DNA of 64,000 nt, taken from positions 114,965,319 through 115,029,318 of the forward strand of contig CP136066.1 of assembly GCA_032622095.1 (NCBI GenBank). The letters are read 5' to 3'. Positions within the stretch are counted from its first letter, which is position 1, and each line of letters opens with the position of its first letter. The notes below the pieces were generated by a model. It worked only from the letters and a program-made list of their open reading frames with translations. It was not told the origin of the DNA and made no database searches. The stretch is from Siphonodentalium dalli (Eukaryota; Mollusca; Scaphopoda; Gadilida; Siphonodentaliidae). Made by a program: the position numbers and the translations under genes. Positions 48,652-61,226 of this stretch are shown here, piece by piece.

Positions 48652-49358
48652 TTTCCTGCATTCCGAGTAGGTGCTTAGTAATCGTTACTATCGGGACCGG
48701 TAGCAAAGTCTCCCGATCTTATAATGATCAGTGGCCTATATGCAGAACATGGCTGCATATATAGTTTTAGACATGCATGTGCCCAACTTTGAACAAAACC
48801 AGCACCATGTGATTAGACACTGACTAAATTAAGGTAATACCAATGAATGTTTAGTACATAATTGTGGTATTTGATTAACAACCGTTGCTAACCTTAAATA
48901 AGACACCTGGTTCACTTCGACGACCAGGTATACATCTCAAATTTCACATTTGGGTATTAACTGTATCGGAAACGCAAACGTCGAATTACGACCCTATAAG
49001 CTATAATTGCAATTTCAAGTGAATTCCTGGTAATTTCCTAGACTAAGTTTCTCGATCAATGGCCCATGGGCACAGATATGTACAGTTTCATATCTGTGTC
49101 ACAATTTGAACATAAACAATACCACCTGACTATAGACACTATCTAATTTTGCCTATTTAAGCTGACAATTTATTGTTATTCTTGTGGCAAAGTATTTGAG
49201 GGAGAGATTTGTTGTGTTGACTAAGATATTAATTTAGTATGTGAAACATGTATCCCTGGGGAGGTATCGAGTGGACGGAGAAAGTGTTTAAACTCCCAAT
49301 TTAAATAAACCCGACCAGGAATTATAGAACAACCATCTATATAAGCCCAGCAATATTT

Positions 49359-49619
49359 AGCAATGCACATGGACATGATAACATTCTTTAATATTTTTTA
49401 AACAATACCGCCCTATCCACATATATATGGCTAATATGAATGTACGCATTCTAGAAAATGTGAAAATCCCCTGGCTAGAATTTGTAAATACTGAACTGAA
49501 TAAACTGGGCATGTCATATACGTGGAGAAACCAATCAGTTAGTAGCACAAAATGTTTGCCAATGCCATAAAAACCAGAACTCTGGACATCTATATATCAG
49601 ACTGGCGAGCATCTATGGA
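49359..49619 (+). pseudogene. LINE fragment cut by the duplication junction
   Basis: Encodes ...PWLEFVNTELNKLGMSYTW, then RNQ and decayed sequence, as in the longer fragment at 51655. It ends abruptly at 49619 where copy 2 of the tandem unit begins. The minus-strand ORF at 49357-49548 is its shadow. Confidence 0.75.
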
Positions 49620-51917
49620 AAACTATTTATTCTGCTATAATGCCCTTTTAGTCTGATTCCTTGTGTCATTTCGCATTTTTGGTTCGTTAAAAGCGATCTG
49701 AAAACGGATTATGTATGCCTAGTAGGTGTGTTTTCAGGATTGACTTGTTTCCATTCTTGAATTTTGGCGGGTCGGCCTAAATCTGGGTCAACATCATTAG
49801 GAGAGCGTTTCGTATTTACAGAAAACGATAGATGGTGCCATCTGGCCTATGGTGATCGGTGCGATTAGAAACTTCTCCAATCTACTAGATATGGCAATTA
49901 CATGTATTTTTGAAAAATTTGATGTGATCGGTTCATTCTTGTTGGCTACAGTTGTGATCAAAATTTAACACTGATGCCTATGGAGATGCTAGTACTTTGC
50001 ATACATGGCGCCATTTTGCGTATGATACTATACGCGTACTGATATTCATAAAAAGCACTAAGTATGAAACACAGACGTAGTTTAAAAAAGAATGGATGTG
50101 ATCAGATGATTTTTGCTGGCTACAGTTGCGATCAAAATTTAACACTTAACCCAATGGAGAATTTCGTGTTATGCTCAAACGTTTATTGTAATAACCACTT
50201 ATTGGCAATCGTGCGCAACTATATATGAAGTTTAACATTCGTGTTTGACCCATTAGAACTATCCGTGATTTGATTAGTTGCAATATATGATATAGTTATG
50301 CCTCAAGATACAGTAATTGGCAAAAGTAAGTGTCGAATGATTTCGTAGTTTCGATAATTTGCAGCCTGTTGAATCAAATGAAAATATTCACAACAAGACT
50401 GTTCACGATGTGATTACATATTATTTCATTGTTTTATTTGATACTGTCTTGTCTGTCTTGTTGTCTACTTACTAGACAGTTTTAAAACCACATCGTTGAT
50501 CATAACGGGATGTAGTGTCGCAAATACACAGGTATAGATGGTAGTTGTTCGTTGTCATTAACTCACATGCACTGAGAGAATCTGTGTTTTTGCAGGATTT
50601 GTGCCACTGAAAAACGGACATTTCGGTGCAGCTGAGATCTTTACTATAGCGGTGTAGGCTTTGTAGTCGGGCAGCTAGGTACACCCCTATGGACCCCCAG
50701 GACTCCTCCGGACCGATTTTTGTTATGTACCTGGACACATCTAGAGTAGAATTACGGATGTTAACCAGAAATCAACGCTTCCCACGCCAGTTACGTTCAG
50801 TGCAGCGACTGAAACCCAACATCCACCATCAATATTCTGACCACAGCTAATCTCCACGATTCGTGCATAGCTGTGAAAATCAAGTAAATTCGAATTTCCA
50901 CTAAAGTAGAGCTTAATGAGTAAAATAGTTATCGTCCATAGTTGCATTTTCCTGCATTCCGAGTAGGTGCTTAGTAATCGTTACTATCGGGACCGGTAGC
51001 AAAGTCTCCCGATCTTATAATGATCAGTGGCCTATATGCAGAACATGGCTGCATATATAGTTTTAGACATGCATGTGCCCAACTTTGAACAAAACCAGCA
51101 CCATGTGATTAGACACTGACTAAATTAAGGTAATACCAATGAATGTTTAGTACATAATTGTGGTATTTGATTAACAACCGTTGCTAACCTTAAATAAGAC
51201 ACCTGGTTCACTTCGACGACCAGGTATACATCTCAAATTTCACATTTGGGTATTAACTGTATCGGAAACGCAAACGTCGAATTACGACCCTATAAGCTAT
51301 AATTGCAATTTCAAGTGAATTCCTGGTAATTTCCTAGACTAAGTTTCTCGATCAATGGCCCATGGGCACAGATATGTACAGTTTCATATCTGTGTCACAA
51401 TTTGAACATAAACAATACCACCTGACTATAGACACTATCTAATTTTGCCTATTTAAGCTGACAATTTATTGTTATTCTTGTGGCAAAGTATTTGAGGGAG
51501 AGATTTGTTGTGTTGACTAAGATATTAATTTAGTATGTGAAACATGTATCCCTGGGGAGGTATCGAGTGGACGGAGAAAGTGTTTAAACTCCCAATTTAA
51601 ATAAACCCGACCAGGAATTATAGAACAACCATCTATATAAGCCCAGCAATATTTAGCAATGCACATGGACATGATAACATTCTTTAATATTTTTTAAACA
51701 ATACCGCCCTATCCACATATATATGGCTAATATGAATGTACGCATTCTAGAAAATGTGAAAATCCCCTGGCTAGAATTTGTAAATACTGAACTGAATAAA
51801 CTGGGCATGTCATATACGTGGAGAAACCAATCAGTTAGTAGCACAAAATGTTTGCCAATGCCATAAAAACCAGAACTCTGGACATCTATATATCAGACTG
51901 GCGAGCATCTATGGAAA
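49620..51917 (+). repeat. 2,296-bp tandem duplication, copy 2
   Basis: Identical to 47324-49619 wherever compared. The junction reads ggAAAActat and the right limit ggAAAAtc, so the breakpoints share 3-4 A bases of microhomology. After 51918 the LINE continues uninterrupted, showing this copy has the ancestral right flank. Confidence 0.95.
50472..50947 (-). pseudogene. Secreted-type Cys-containing protein, frame broken once (copy 2)
   Basis: Same two-frame structure as 48176-48651, with the break at the same place. The lesion, if real, is therefore older than the duplication or is a shared feature such as an unrecognised intron. Confidence 0.45.
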
Positions 51918-52275
51918 ATCAAATAAATACGCGTTTTATAGATGCATAAAGCCAAACTTCGGCAGACCACGATACCTATCTCTCGATGATAACAATATCG
52001 TCCTGCCACTACTGAGATTCAGAACCAGAAACCACCGACTTCCGGTGGAAATTGGTTCTTGGACAAGCACCCCATACTCAGAACGAAGATGCACTCTTTG
52101 TATGGATGAATTCGGCGATGAATACCACCTTGTTATGAACTGCCCTCGGTTAACTGCCCTCAGAACTAAATAATTGAAAGCCTACTATCGCAACCGACCG
52201 AACACAATTAAATTACATGACCTCTTCGATACAAATAACAGAAATATCATAGTAAATCTATCAATATATCTTTAA
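51655..52275 (+). pseudogene. LINE ORF C-terminal domain remnant
   Basis: Plus-strand remnant of a Jockey/CR1-like element. Blocks in order, with at least one frameshift near 51900: PWLEFVNTELNKLGMSYTW, RASMEN, FYRCIKPNFGRPRYLSLDD, LPLLRFRTRNHRLPVEIGSW, then CTLCMDEFGDEYHLVMNC (CxxC...H...C) and a stop at LRTK. A further short frame ends IIVNLSIYL. The order matches the post-RT tail of the element at 46474-47060. Confidence 0.85.
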
Positions 52276-52633
52276 AAAAAAGGCCCAAACACTAATGATC
52301 CACTCCTGAGGCTCAATGAAGAAAAACAAAAAAACAACAAAAAAACAACAACAACAACAAATGCCCACCCTCATACAACATATGTACAGGGAATCGCCCC
52401 ACATACATTATATACCCCCAATAATTATAAGATAACATTATCACATTATAAGATAGCTATACCCTCAATCAATATACCATGTACATGTATAGTACACTAA
52501 TAACTCCAACCTATATTGTGTATGTATATTATGTCACCTCATATTTATATTATGTAATAAGTACACTGTTTGAAATTGAATCGCCTGTTATGTCAAATGC
52601 GACGAAAGGCGTAATAAACATCTGAATCTGAAA
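52276..52633 (+). mobile_element. LINE 3' untranslated tail
   Basis: A-rich and (CAA)n tract at about 52320-52362, then 'gtcaaatgcgacgaaaggcg' and 'aataaacatctgaatctgaaac'. Such TGAATCTGAA endings are typical of CR1/L2/Jockey-like 3' ends. It probably belongs to the remnant at 51655. Confidence 0.65.
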
Positions 52634-52740
52634 CATATCATTGGCATAGATGAGTTGTTGTAGTTGTTACATTGATGCTGGTCGGCTTTCTCCAAATTTA
52701 ATACTAAAACAGAATGATCCATAAGTTACGGTGGCTGGTT

Positions 52741-54204
52741 TAGGACATGAGAATTTGTTTTGTATTTCGTGACCACGAAATACTAATTCGTGGCCACAAA
52801 ATAACTAATTTGGTGGCCACAAAATACTAATTCGTGGCCAAGAAATAACTAATTCGTGGTCACGAAATAGTAATTCGTGACCACGAAATAACTGATTAAC
52901 CTTTGCATATATCCAGATACCTTTACGGTGTGGTTACACTAACTAACTTGATGCTGTTTTAGAAACAATGTGTACGATCACAGAGAAGCTACTATAAACC
53001 CCTTATGGTGTGGGACCCGGGCTATATGGGTATTTGGGCGTCCTATATAAACTATTCCAGAAAGAACGGGGAAACACGGGTCAGGTGGCTCCAAGACAAA
53101 CTGAATTTTCATTAGTTTTTACCACAAGGCCAAGGGATCGAATGGGAATGCCATTTCTCTCGGCATATTGGCCGATTTAAGTCGAATAAGGGGTTTTGTA
53201 TGGTGGGCCCAATACAAGCTTATAAATATTCACCCCTTTCAACCATCTCCGATCCAAAAAGGTCGCCACTCAGAAGGGGTCAAATGGGGTACACATTACG
53301 CTCTTTAAAAACACTTCTTCGAATATTTCCGTTATTTCGTCAACAACTCTTCTTCAAATATCTCCGTAATTTGGTTAAAAACACTTCTCAAACAAATCAC
53401 CGTTATTTAGCAAATTAAAAATATTATTTATAGAGTTATTGCCCTTCATATTAAATATGAAGCTAACATGCAGGATTAGCAAAACATGTCTTCATTTAGT
53501 GGACAATCCCGAGCTCGCGTGCCACGCGTGGTTGGATTGTCCATTTATTAATGACCATTTTAGGTACCGATTGTCCATTTATAAGTGGACAATCCTTGAA
53601 GAATTGCCTGAAATAAAGGGTGCCGTGGCTCACAAAGTAAGCTAAATTTTCACACCTTCAGCCCACACGAGCGAAAATGATAACTGATCAAAGGGGACCA
53701 TACATGGTACCATGCACCCCCCCCCCCCCATTTTAGGTCGAATACAGTGTATTGTAGGGTGACCCCTGAGACAAACTAAATGTTCACCCGCTTTTATCAT
53801 CCCCGATCCTAAATGGCCACCCCAGATGGGTTAAAATCTGACACCTATACAATATCCCGACCCCTTATTTGATGTGGTATAATTGGTGCTATAGCGTGGC
53901 CACAAGGTATACTGCATGTCGTGGGTGCCGATGTAACCCACCCCAGGACGGCGGCAACTATGGATCGGGTTGGTGAAAGGGGTTATTACTTAATTTGTTT
54001 TACGGGCCACCCTAAAACACTCTTTATCGCCGTGGCTCATGCCAAGATGGTGGACAATTACAACCAGATCATCTCTATTCGCTTCCATTACAACAATGGG
54101 ACTGACGATCGTACATCACAATTAGTTGTTTCGTGGCCACGAATTATTTATTTCGTGACCACGAATTATTTATTTCATGGCCACGAATTTATTCTCATGT
54201 CCTA
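52741..54204. mobile_element. 1.46-kb TIR element with palindromic site arrays
   Basis: TAGGACATGAGAATT at 52741 is mirrored by ATTCTCATGTCCTA ending at 54204, consistent with a TA target. Next to the left end are about six ~22-bp units of TTCGTGGCCACGAA(ATA) or variants (52763-52890). At the right end are three (54126-54190). The interior ORFs (53200-53418, 53439-53645, 53921-54205) have no transposase motif. It looks like a non-autonomous DNA transposon whose subterminal arrays could bind its transposase. Confidence 0.8.
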
Positions 54205-54829
54205 AAAGTTTGACTGACACTTTCATAAATATGACTCCCATATTTGTTAGCACACAACTCCGTATTATGCGGTACTTCGTCCTGGCAATAAACATTAATT
54301 TTGTCAATTGATGAAAAAACACCATCAATCAATTTTACAACGACATCCTGAAACCTTAGTCTTGATAAACATTGCATGTGTATAATAGTGGACATTATCA
54401 CTGAAGCACGTGATTGTGATGTATATGATTGGTGTGAACCACACTTTTATCAACTACTGTATCTGGTGGCCTGACTATATTGCATGTTAATTTTGTAAAA
54501 TCAGATGTAGTTACGATATTACATGTAATAGCCATGCATATATGATAGCCATTAAGTTCCACCAAGTGAACATTTGAGTAAATTGTCAAACTATTTATAG
54601 GGTCAAACGTTAGTTTTGTTCGCAACTGTAGTACTGTACCAGCGGAGACTTATCTGACACCATTCTCAAAAATACATTTCAGAGTCATACTTGACATATC
54701 AGCACAATTTCAACTTGCACAATTCATGAAAAGGCTAATCGTGTTAGTTAATATTTGTATAATCAGGAAACGCTCTTTAAATTTTTTAAACCGTCCAAAC
54801 AATTTGTTTTCACTAAAAATTCAGACTGG

Positions 54830-55660
54830 AAACAAGTAGACTCTGAAAGTAGACCACCATATTTGATAAGTTTGTTAATTTCAACTCGCACAGTCCACCA
54901 GAAGGTTGGTTATGAGGATTAATATTTGTACAATAAGCAAACGCTCTTTAAATTATTAAAACAGTCCAAAAACTCTTCTTTTTTTTCAATAAAATTTCAA
55001 CTGGACACATGTAAACTCTGAAAGTAGACACGCTGTTGATAAATAAACCGTTCGCATGTCGTCTTAGACAATCCGAAATGGCGCGACCGTTGTTTTCGAC
55101 CAAAGGAATCTGTCTTGTGAAATCATCGAGGGTGGGGGTAGGGTTAGCTTTTCTGCGATATCTTTACCAAAAATCGATGTATGGAAGTTTTGTTTGTGGA
55201 ATATGATCAAGATATCCTTGTAGATTGTTCATGTTCATCTATATGTGATATAGCTTATTTTAAGAACATACAATACCTTAATATTTGGGAAAGATAATTG
55301 AAAATGCAGTCATAAATACAATTCGTCTGATGATTTTTGATAAAAATTCCACATTAAGATATGTAATTAAGTAATTTGTGGCAAGATCTCCCCATGTTTT
55401 TCGATTTCCAAGAACAAAGAAAACCACCTACCGAACTTGCTGTGAGTAATAGCATGTTTGTATTACCAGGTGGACGGGAAAAAATAGAGGGGTACACAAC
55501 AAAAGCCTCACACAAACCTATTTCCACTAAAATATCAAGCTGGAAACAGGTAGATTCTGAAAACAGACACACTGGTGGTATAGAAACTGTTCTCATATCG
55601 CTTTTAACATTCCGAAAACGCGCGACCGTTTTTTTCGACATAAGGAATCCGACTATTTCT
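54830..55660. repeat. Three diverged units ('tggaaacaagtagactctgaaa')
   Basis: 'ctgga.ac..gta.a.tctgaaa.tagac' occurs near 54826, 55003 and 55541. The latter two are followed by 'cgcgaccgt.gttttcgac..aaggaatc' (about 55080 and 55620). The ORFs across 55354-55714 fall in this repeat. Confidence 0.6.
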
Positions 55661-56895
55661 AAGGCCAAGCTCGATACAAACTACCAAACTCCATGCAGGG
55701 TTTACCTCCCCTGATGACTCGGTAATACCGCTGCAACCGGCGACATTTCACCCACATTTGGTGGACTTCCGCGAAAATAAGATATATACTAAGCGAACAG
55801 AGCAACATGCTGCTCTTGCTAAGCATACAAAACATCGAACAAAATTTGTATAAATTTTGAACCTTAAGTTTGAAAAGTCCCACTAAAACCGAAGAACTAT
55901 ATTTCGAAACGGTGTGATTCGGTTCTCCGATTATTTTATCAACACAAAAGTCAAAACGCACATGGACGACAATGTCACGACAACACGCATGGCAAGTCAG
56001 ACACAAGAGTTCTAATTTGCTCCAATTTTGACGAGTCAACAAAACTACCGCTCTGATCCTCCATTCATTAAGTTTTAAGTGCGGGAATCGTTCTCAAAGC
56101 ACATAGGAAATTTGACTTTGGGGCGATCGGGTTTCGCCATTTTGTTCGGAAAACCCCGCGCTAAATATAGAAACGGAAACTAGTACCCAGCCGGTGACAT
56201 AGTCAGAAAGGAAGTATGACTGGTGCGCTCTCGTAGAGATTGACAAACTACCACAAGGTCCCCATCCATGTTCCCTCGACTGTTTCTATAAATAAACGGT
56301 TATATGTCACGCGGGGCACCATATTTGGAGGCTGCTCTTATGACAATTTGTGAGAAATAACGGCACTGTTTGTTAATTAACAGTATCACTTCGGCACACA
56401 AACGGCATCGCAAACTCCGGACCACATCATAGCAGGACCAGATTGACCAGACTGGGTTAATGGTATTTATTCTTCAATATAAAGGTTATCACCCCGCACG
56501 ACAAGAGGACAATTGTCCTACTTTATGAATTATCTTTGTTTCATGTCAGCCTGGACTCAGCCATCTGTTTGGTAGATGCATGGGGTGAGTGTTTGTAAGG
56601 CAATAAAAAGCCCATTGAGGGCAGAGGTCACGTATCACATAAGTCGTTGACGAATCCGACAATAAATAGTGTTCAGTCCTGCTTCACCACAGAAATGTCG
56701 GGTGCAAATTCCCATACCAATCGGGGCCGTTAAGAATCGCTCGAGATGAACTGTCAATTGACATGTTTGCTTAGACAAAATTTTGTTTAATATTATTTAT
56801 TCCCATCCAAATATGTAAATAATGCAACAGTGATACATGCTACCATGTTCCGTGTGTTTAATATGGGAGTGGATTCGGTTGAGCGCCCATATAAG
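55661..56895. other. No gene recognised
   Basis: Contains a 127-residue minus-strand ORF (55659-56042) with many Cys and hydrophobic residues but no motif, signal or splice support. The rest is featureless. Confidence 0.3.
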
Positions 56896-57135
56896 CAATT
56901 ATTTCATGTGTCTTTTGGGAACAGTCAAAATTGTTGTCCCGATGTATCAGGAATGACTATCGAACTGTTGCCCAAGGCCGAAGGCCGAGGGTAACAGTTC
57001 GATAGTCATTCCTGATATCTGACTATCGAACTGTTGCCCAAGGCCGAAGGCCGAGGGTAACAGTTCGATAGTCATTCCTGATATCGAGGGACAACAATTT
57101 TGCCTGTTCACAAAAGACACATGAAATAATTGCTT
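56896..57135. mobile_element. Nested hairpin element with a duplicated 64-bp palindrome
   Basis: Outer arms 'caattatttcatgtgtcttttg...attgttgtccc' pair with 'gggacaacaatttt...aaaagacacatgaaataattg'. Inside, a palindrome with arms 'actatcgaactgttgccc' / 'gggtaacagttcgatagt' and core 'aaggccgaaggcc' occurs twice in tandem (about 56956-57018 and 57022-57085). Related 'gggcaacagttcg' phrases continue at 57300-57440. Confidence 0.85.
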
Positions 57136-57289
57136 TGTTACACAATACATTTACTTGTATATAAGCAGGTCATTGCTAATTAATCACACTCTTTAATAGT
57201 GACAGTGACAATGCGGAAATCCGGTATAATTAAAAAACGAAACCGGAAATTTCCGGAAATAGCCGAAACGTCACGGAAATTGCAAACCA

Positions 57290-57440
57290 TGTAAAAGTTC
57301 GTTCGGGCCAGTCAACAGTTCGTTCGGAGCCAGTCAACAGTTCGCTCGGGGTGGGCAACAGTTAACTCGTGACGTCACGAAAGCTGAACGTGATTGCAAA
57401 CCGGGCAACAGTTCATTCAGGGCGGGCAACAGTTCGTTGT
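57290..57440. repeat. 'caacagttcg' repeats beside the hairpin
   Basis: '(gg/gt)caacagttcg(t/c)tc.ggg' occurs five to six times, with CGTGACGTCACG between. The phrase shares its core with the adjacent hairpin and is probably part of the same element. Confidence 0.6.
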
Positions 57441-60400
57441 GGCGTTACGAACGCGAATTTGGGGTTAACCAGTTAATTCTAAATCCCAATGATTTACGAA
57501 GTAAAACTCTACTATTGGGTAACACATAATTATGTGGCTTATATTTGCCATCTCCGCAAGTGCATGACCTTGTCTTAATGTACCCTATCTAATAATAAAT
57601 ACCACAATGAAAGGTGAATAATCTCTCACATATATGTTCACAGCTCAGAGACAAAGCAAGCGATTCTACAAGAATGATATATACGACTATATGCATGGGG
57701 TGTCACAACCCGCCTACCATTCGGGTGATTGTGAAGTGGTAACTGTCAACTTAATTGTATACTCGCGGGATGGTACACAGCTTTTATAGAGCATCAAATT
57801 ATTAAAATTTTGATTATTTCTTAGTCAAAATGACATATTTTGATGTAATTCTGTTATTAGTTCAGCAATTAAAGTGTGAAAATGATTATTTCAGTGTGAA
57901 GTAACCGCATGACTTGTATTCATTATTTTATGCAGGATTCTGGTATTCCTGGATGCATGGGGGTAGGGTATGACACCCTCTAATATACATGGGTTATACA
58001 ATGTACTTGCCAATCCCGCCATGGGCTAATGGACCTTGCTGAAGGCAGAGCATATATGTGTACACGTATGTGTTGTAATATTCTATGCTTAATTTATAAC
58101 TGAATGTGAGTGATAAGGTCAATATATCTGCACATATTGAGGTGCTAACAATGGATATTTAAGTAGAACAACTATAGCCCTTGTCGCGTGTGTGTATGAT
58201 ATTCATAACCACGCGTTAATGTTATTATCTACCTGGGCCAAAATGCGACCTTGTCCCAATTTTCTAACAGGGTGGTGTCATGTTTTGTTTCAGGTATACG
58301 ACAGGCTATATATGATTAAACCGTTCACCCTTACAAAATATTTTGCCCGCATTCGTTCATATGAATAACAGATGTCATAAAACCATAAAAATGCCAGGCT
58401 AACCCAACCCACCATATTAACAAACTGTGAAACATTTGGGCGTAAAACAGGACCGGGAATGCGATTTAGTGTCTGTATTTAACATTAAAGTCCATATGAA
58501 TATGAGCAAAGTAAAATTAATTCATTTCGTCGCATATGTTACTGCAGTGCTCCATGTATGCACCACAAGTGGCAATATACTGCTATGTATATGCCACATA
58601 TATACAGGCTTGAATTCTGATACCATCTAGGCAACATAATCAAAGTTCAGGGTTACAACGTGTTACGACCGAATACATTCCACACTTAGACCATGTAATA
58701 CAGGCCGTGGCGAAGGTATGTGCCTCCGGAGAGGGGGAGAAATTGCGACTGGTATTTCATGATAGGTATATTCGCTTCGGACATTAGCAATAAGGAGGTG
58801 ACCAGCGAGCTGTTGGGGCATATAATTACCACAGCCTATTTACCATTGTATTTATCTCACAGAACAATTCATATAAATTTACATATTATGCATGGAAATA
58901 TATGTAAATCATGTTTATGTTCTAGAATGTATATTCTATAAATCTGGCAAAGGGAAGTTTATTTCAAATAAAATATATTTTATTCTAAATAATCCTTATT
59001 TTTCGGATAAAAATATTATACATTTCAAATTTTCATCCACACATATAATGCGGTAACTTCTAAACAAAAAGGGCTATGATAGGACTCAACATTTGCATTC
59101 AAAAACTAAGACAAGGACTATGCTATAATATGAACTAAGTCTCAATTTGCAAGTCTAATTAGTCTCAACCGTTTAGAGGAGATATTTGACACCCCATAAT
59201 TTTTGATTTTTCGAGTATTTTCAAAATGTGACAAAAAACGTATTTTCAGGGTTATTTGACCTCCTATATGTGTTTTAATCAATGTTTGTTTGTCATTCGC
59301 AATATCTCAGTAGAACCGGTGCAGAAAATCCAAACTATTCTCTGGTTTATCGAGTTCTCCAATTCACGCGATTCGCAGCTAAGTGTTAACATTTTGCACG
59401 GACACATTTAACGAGGAGATTCACATCTTGCGAGTTTACTAGTGCTATATTGAGAGAACTATTTCAACTCGTGGAATGCAATGATATAATTATCTCCCAA
59501 ATCTCGCGGGAATTCTTATCAAACCTTAGACTTATACGTAATCTCGCATACAACCATGGATGTTATTCACGACGGGAGATTCCTGTTTCATTGACAGAAG
59601 AGGCCTTCAAGTGGGGATTCAATGATAAACCAGAATGATCTCACGGGGCCCGTTTGAGATAATGGCAATTGGGATACGATAAATCAAAAGTAGTGATGTT
59701 CACCTTGGAAGTCCCCCCAAAAATACAAAACAGAGATTTGTATCTATTCGAGAGTGGAGGGGAATTTCACATGTGCTTATGGTAGTGGATACCAGGAACT
59801 GGTACCACAGAAAGGGCTCTCGTAATTAAACTACATGATACGCCCTCCATCGTCATGAATAGCAGATCGATAGAATATGGTTTCGCAAAGAGATATTGTC
59901 TGGCAGATGATATGGTACCCCTGCACCCCAACATGACTTACCTTCACCCAAATTCCTTATTATGTTCCTGAACTTTTAAGCAATGTTAACTGGCCGTGTA
60001 AACACCAGACACGATGGCGTCAAATATGGCAGTTTTTAGACGAGGCACTAATTAAAGTCATTTTGATGGAAATTATAGAGAGAAAATCTTAACAAATGCA
60101 TACAAATGTATCTAATTTTTCGAATAGATATATATAGAACATTTTGACAAATGTATTCGCTTTATTTGCAAAGATATGACACATTACCACCTTTGTATGG
60201 TAAAATTGGAACTCCCCATCTAAGAAGTTCGCCAAAATGGCCGGAAGTGGATAATTTGACTATATTTCACTAAAATCTTCTACATCGTTTTCTGCTGTTT
60301 GGGACTGGTTGAGAATTGTGAATTTGTTTTGTATTTTTCATGTGATCTGATCATTGGAGCAATGAAATATGACAACCATTGGATGTCAGCCCATTCCTAT

Positions 60401-60446
60401 CACTATACAGCACGTGATATTACGAATAATGCAGTTAAGGAGGAGG
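57441..60446. other. No gene recognised
   Basis: AT-rich, with ORFs below 80 residues and no motif. A CRE-like palindrome or promoter cannot be argued from sequence alone. Confidence 0.35.
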
Positions 60447-60827
60447 TAAAGTGATCAATTTTGAATAGGCATTTCCATACAAATCTCCGCAGCAAAAGTT
60501 ACTAAGTTGCAAATATTTCTGGGTGTGACTTTGTGCGGTATTGAAAACAATACATATTTATCTGGCGGGTCGGTTTGGAATTTGTTCCATTAGAAAGTTG
60601 ATCTATTTATTTTTAAATTTTACATTGATTCTTCAAAACTAGGTCAAGTGTTGTAATTCCAGAAAAAAATGTAAAAAATTGGCAATTTACCAAGCCTCAC
60701 CGACAGTTAAAGGTTATATCCGTTTAATGAAATATGGCTGCTTTAGTTACCAGACAACTGCTTCATATATAACTTTTGCTGCGGAGATTTGCATCGAAAT
60801 TCCCATTCAAAATTGATCACTTGACGT
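60447..60827. repeat. Inverted repeat, ~54-bp arms, 270-bp spacer
   Basis: 'gtgatcaattttgaatagg.atttcc..acaaatctccgcagcaaaagtta' (60450-60503) pairs with its complement at 60771-60823. The plus-strand 78-residue ORF at 60776-61012 begins in the right arm, so it is probably repeat-derived. Confidence 0.7.
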
Positions 60828-61053
60828 TTCCCCCTAAACGAGCCACCAATGCATTTCTAAAACTTGACGAAGATCGCGACTATCACCTCCACAAACGAAT
60901 ATACAATACACGTAATCTTACCAATTGTACGATAAAAATCTCCAAAGGCTCTCATATCCGTGGATATGGACGGATTCCGAATGTTCAATACAAAGAAGCG
61001 AGAGCATGCTAACGAGCAATAGTGTTTGATTTCATTTAACATATATTACTTAC

Positions 61054-61226
61054 ATTGGACTACGCGGAGAACGTCTGTTTACAATCCGCGATACAGATCC
61101 TTTGAACACTCGAACATACCAGCTGTGCTTAACTATGCTTGTGGCAGATGCATCTCCATTAATTGAATGGCGGTACCAATAATACGCTATTGATACGAAT
61201 GCGGCTAGCGGGTATTTGCTATCCAT
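61054..61226 (-). CDS. Possible first coding exon, unknown
   Basis: ATG 61226 sits in a good context (AAACATGG), the frame is open for 57 codons, and a strong donor GTAAGTAA follows at 61053. The peptide (MDSKYPLAAFVSIAYYWYR..., ending RRSPRSP) has no recognised domain. No second exon was found, so this is speculative. Confidence 0.2.

Larger units (their letters stand above)
47324..49619 (+). repeat. 2,296-bp tandem duplication, copy 1
   Basis: Every block I compared recurs 2,296 bp downstream without substitution, and three ORFs keep identical sequence at that offset. The left limit is set where 'gt' at 47322-47323 differs from 'ga/aa' at the copy junction. The unit contains a minus-strand secreted-type ORF (48176-48651), an internal ~90-bp imperfect repeat (about 47616 and 47796), and at its right end the start of a plus-strand LINE fragment. 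Confidence 0.95.

Noticed and set aside
49357-49548. 63-residue minus-strand ORF (also at 51653-51844)
   Set aside because: Antisense shadow of the plus-strand LINE fragment.
55659-56042. 127-residue minus-strand ORF with many Cys
   Set aside because: Composition looks random, the start is arbitrary, and it abuts a dispersed repeat.
56947-57150. ORF with an internally duplicated peptide
   Set aside because: Translation of two tandem palindromes, not a protein.
60776-61012. 78-residue basic plus-strand ORF
   Set aside because: It begins inside an inverted-repeat arm and shows no known domain.
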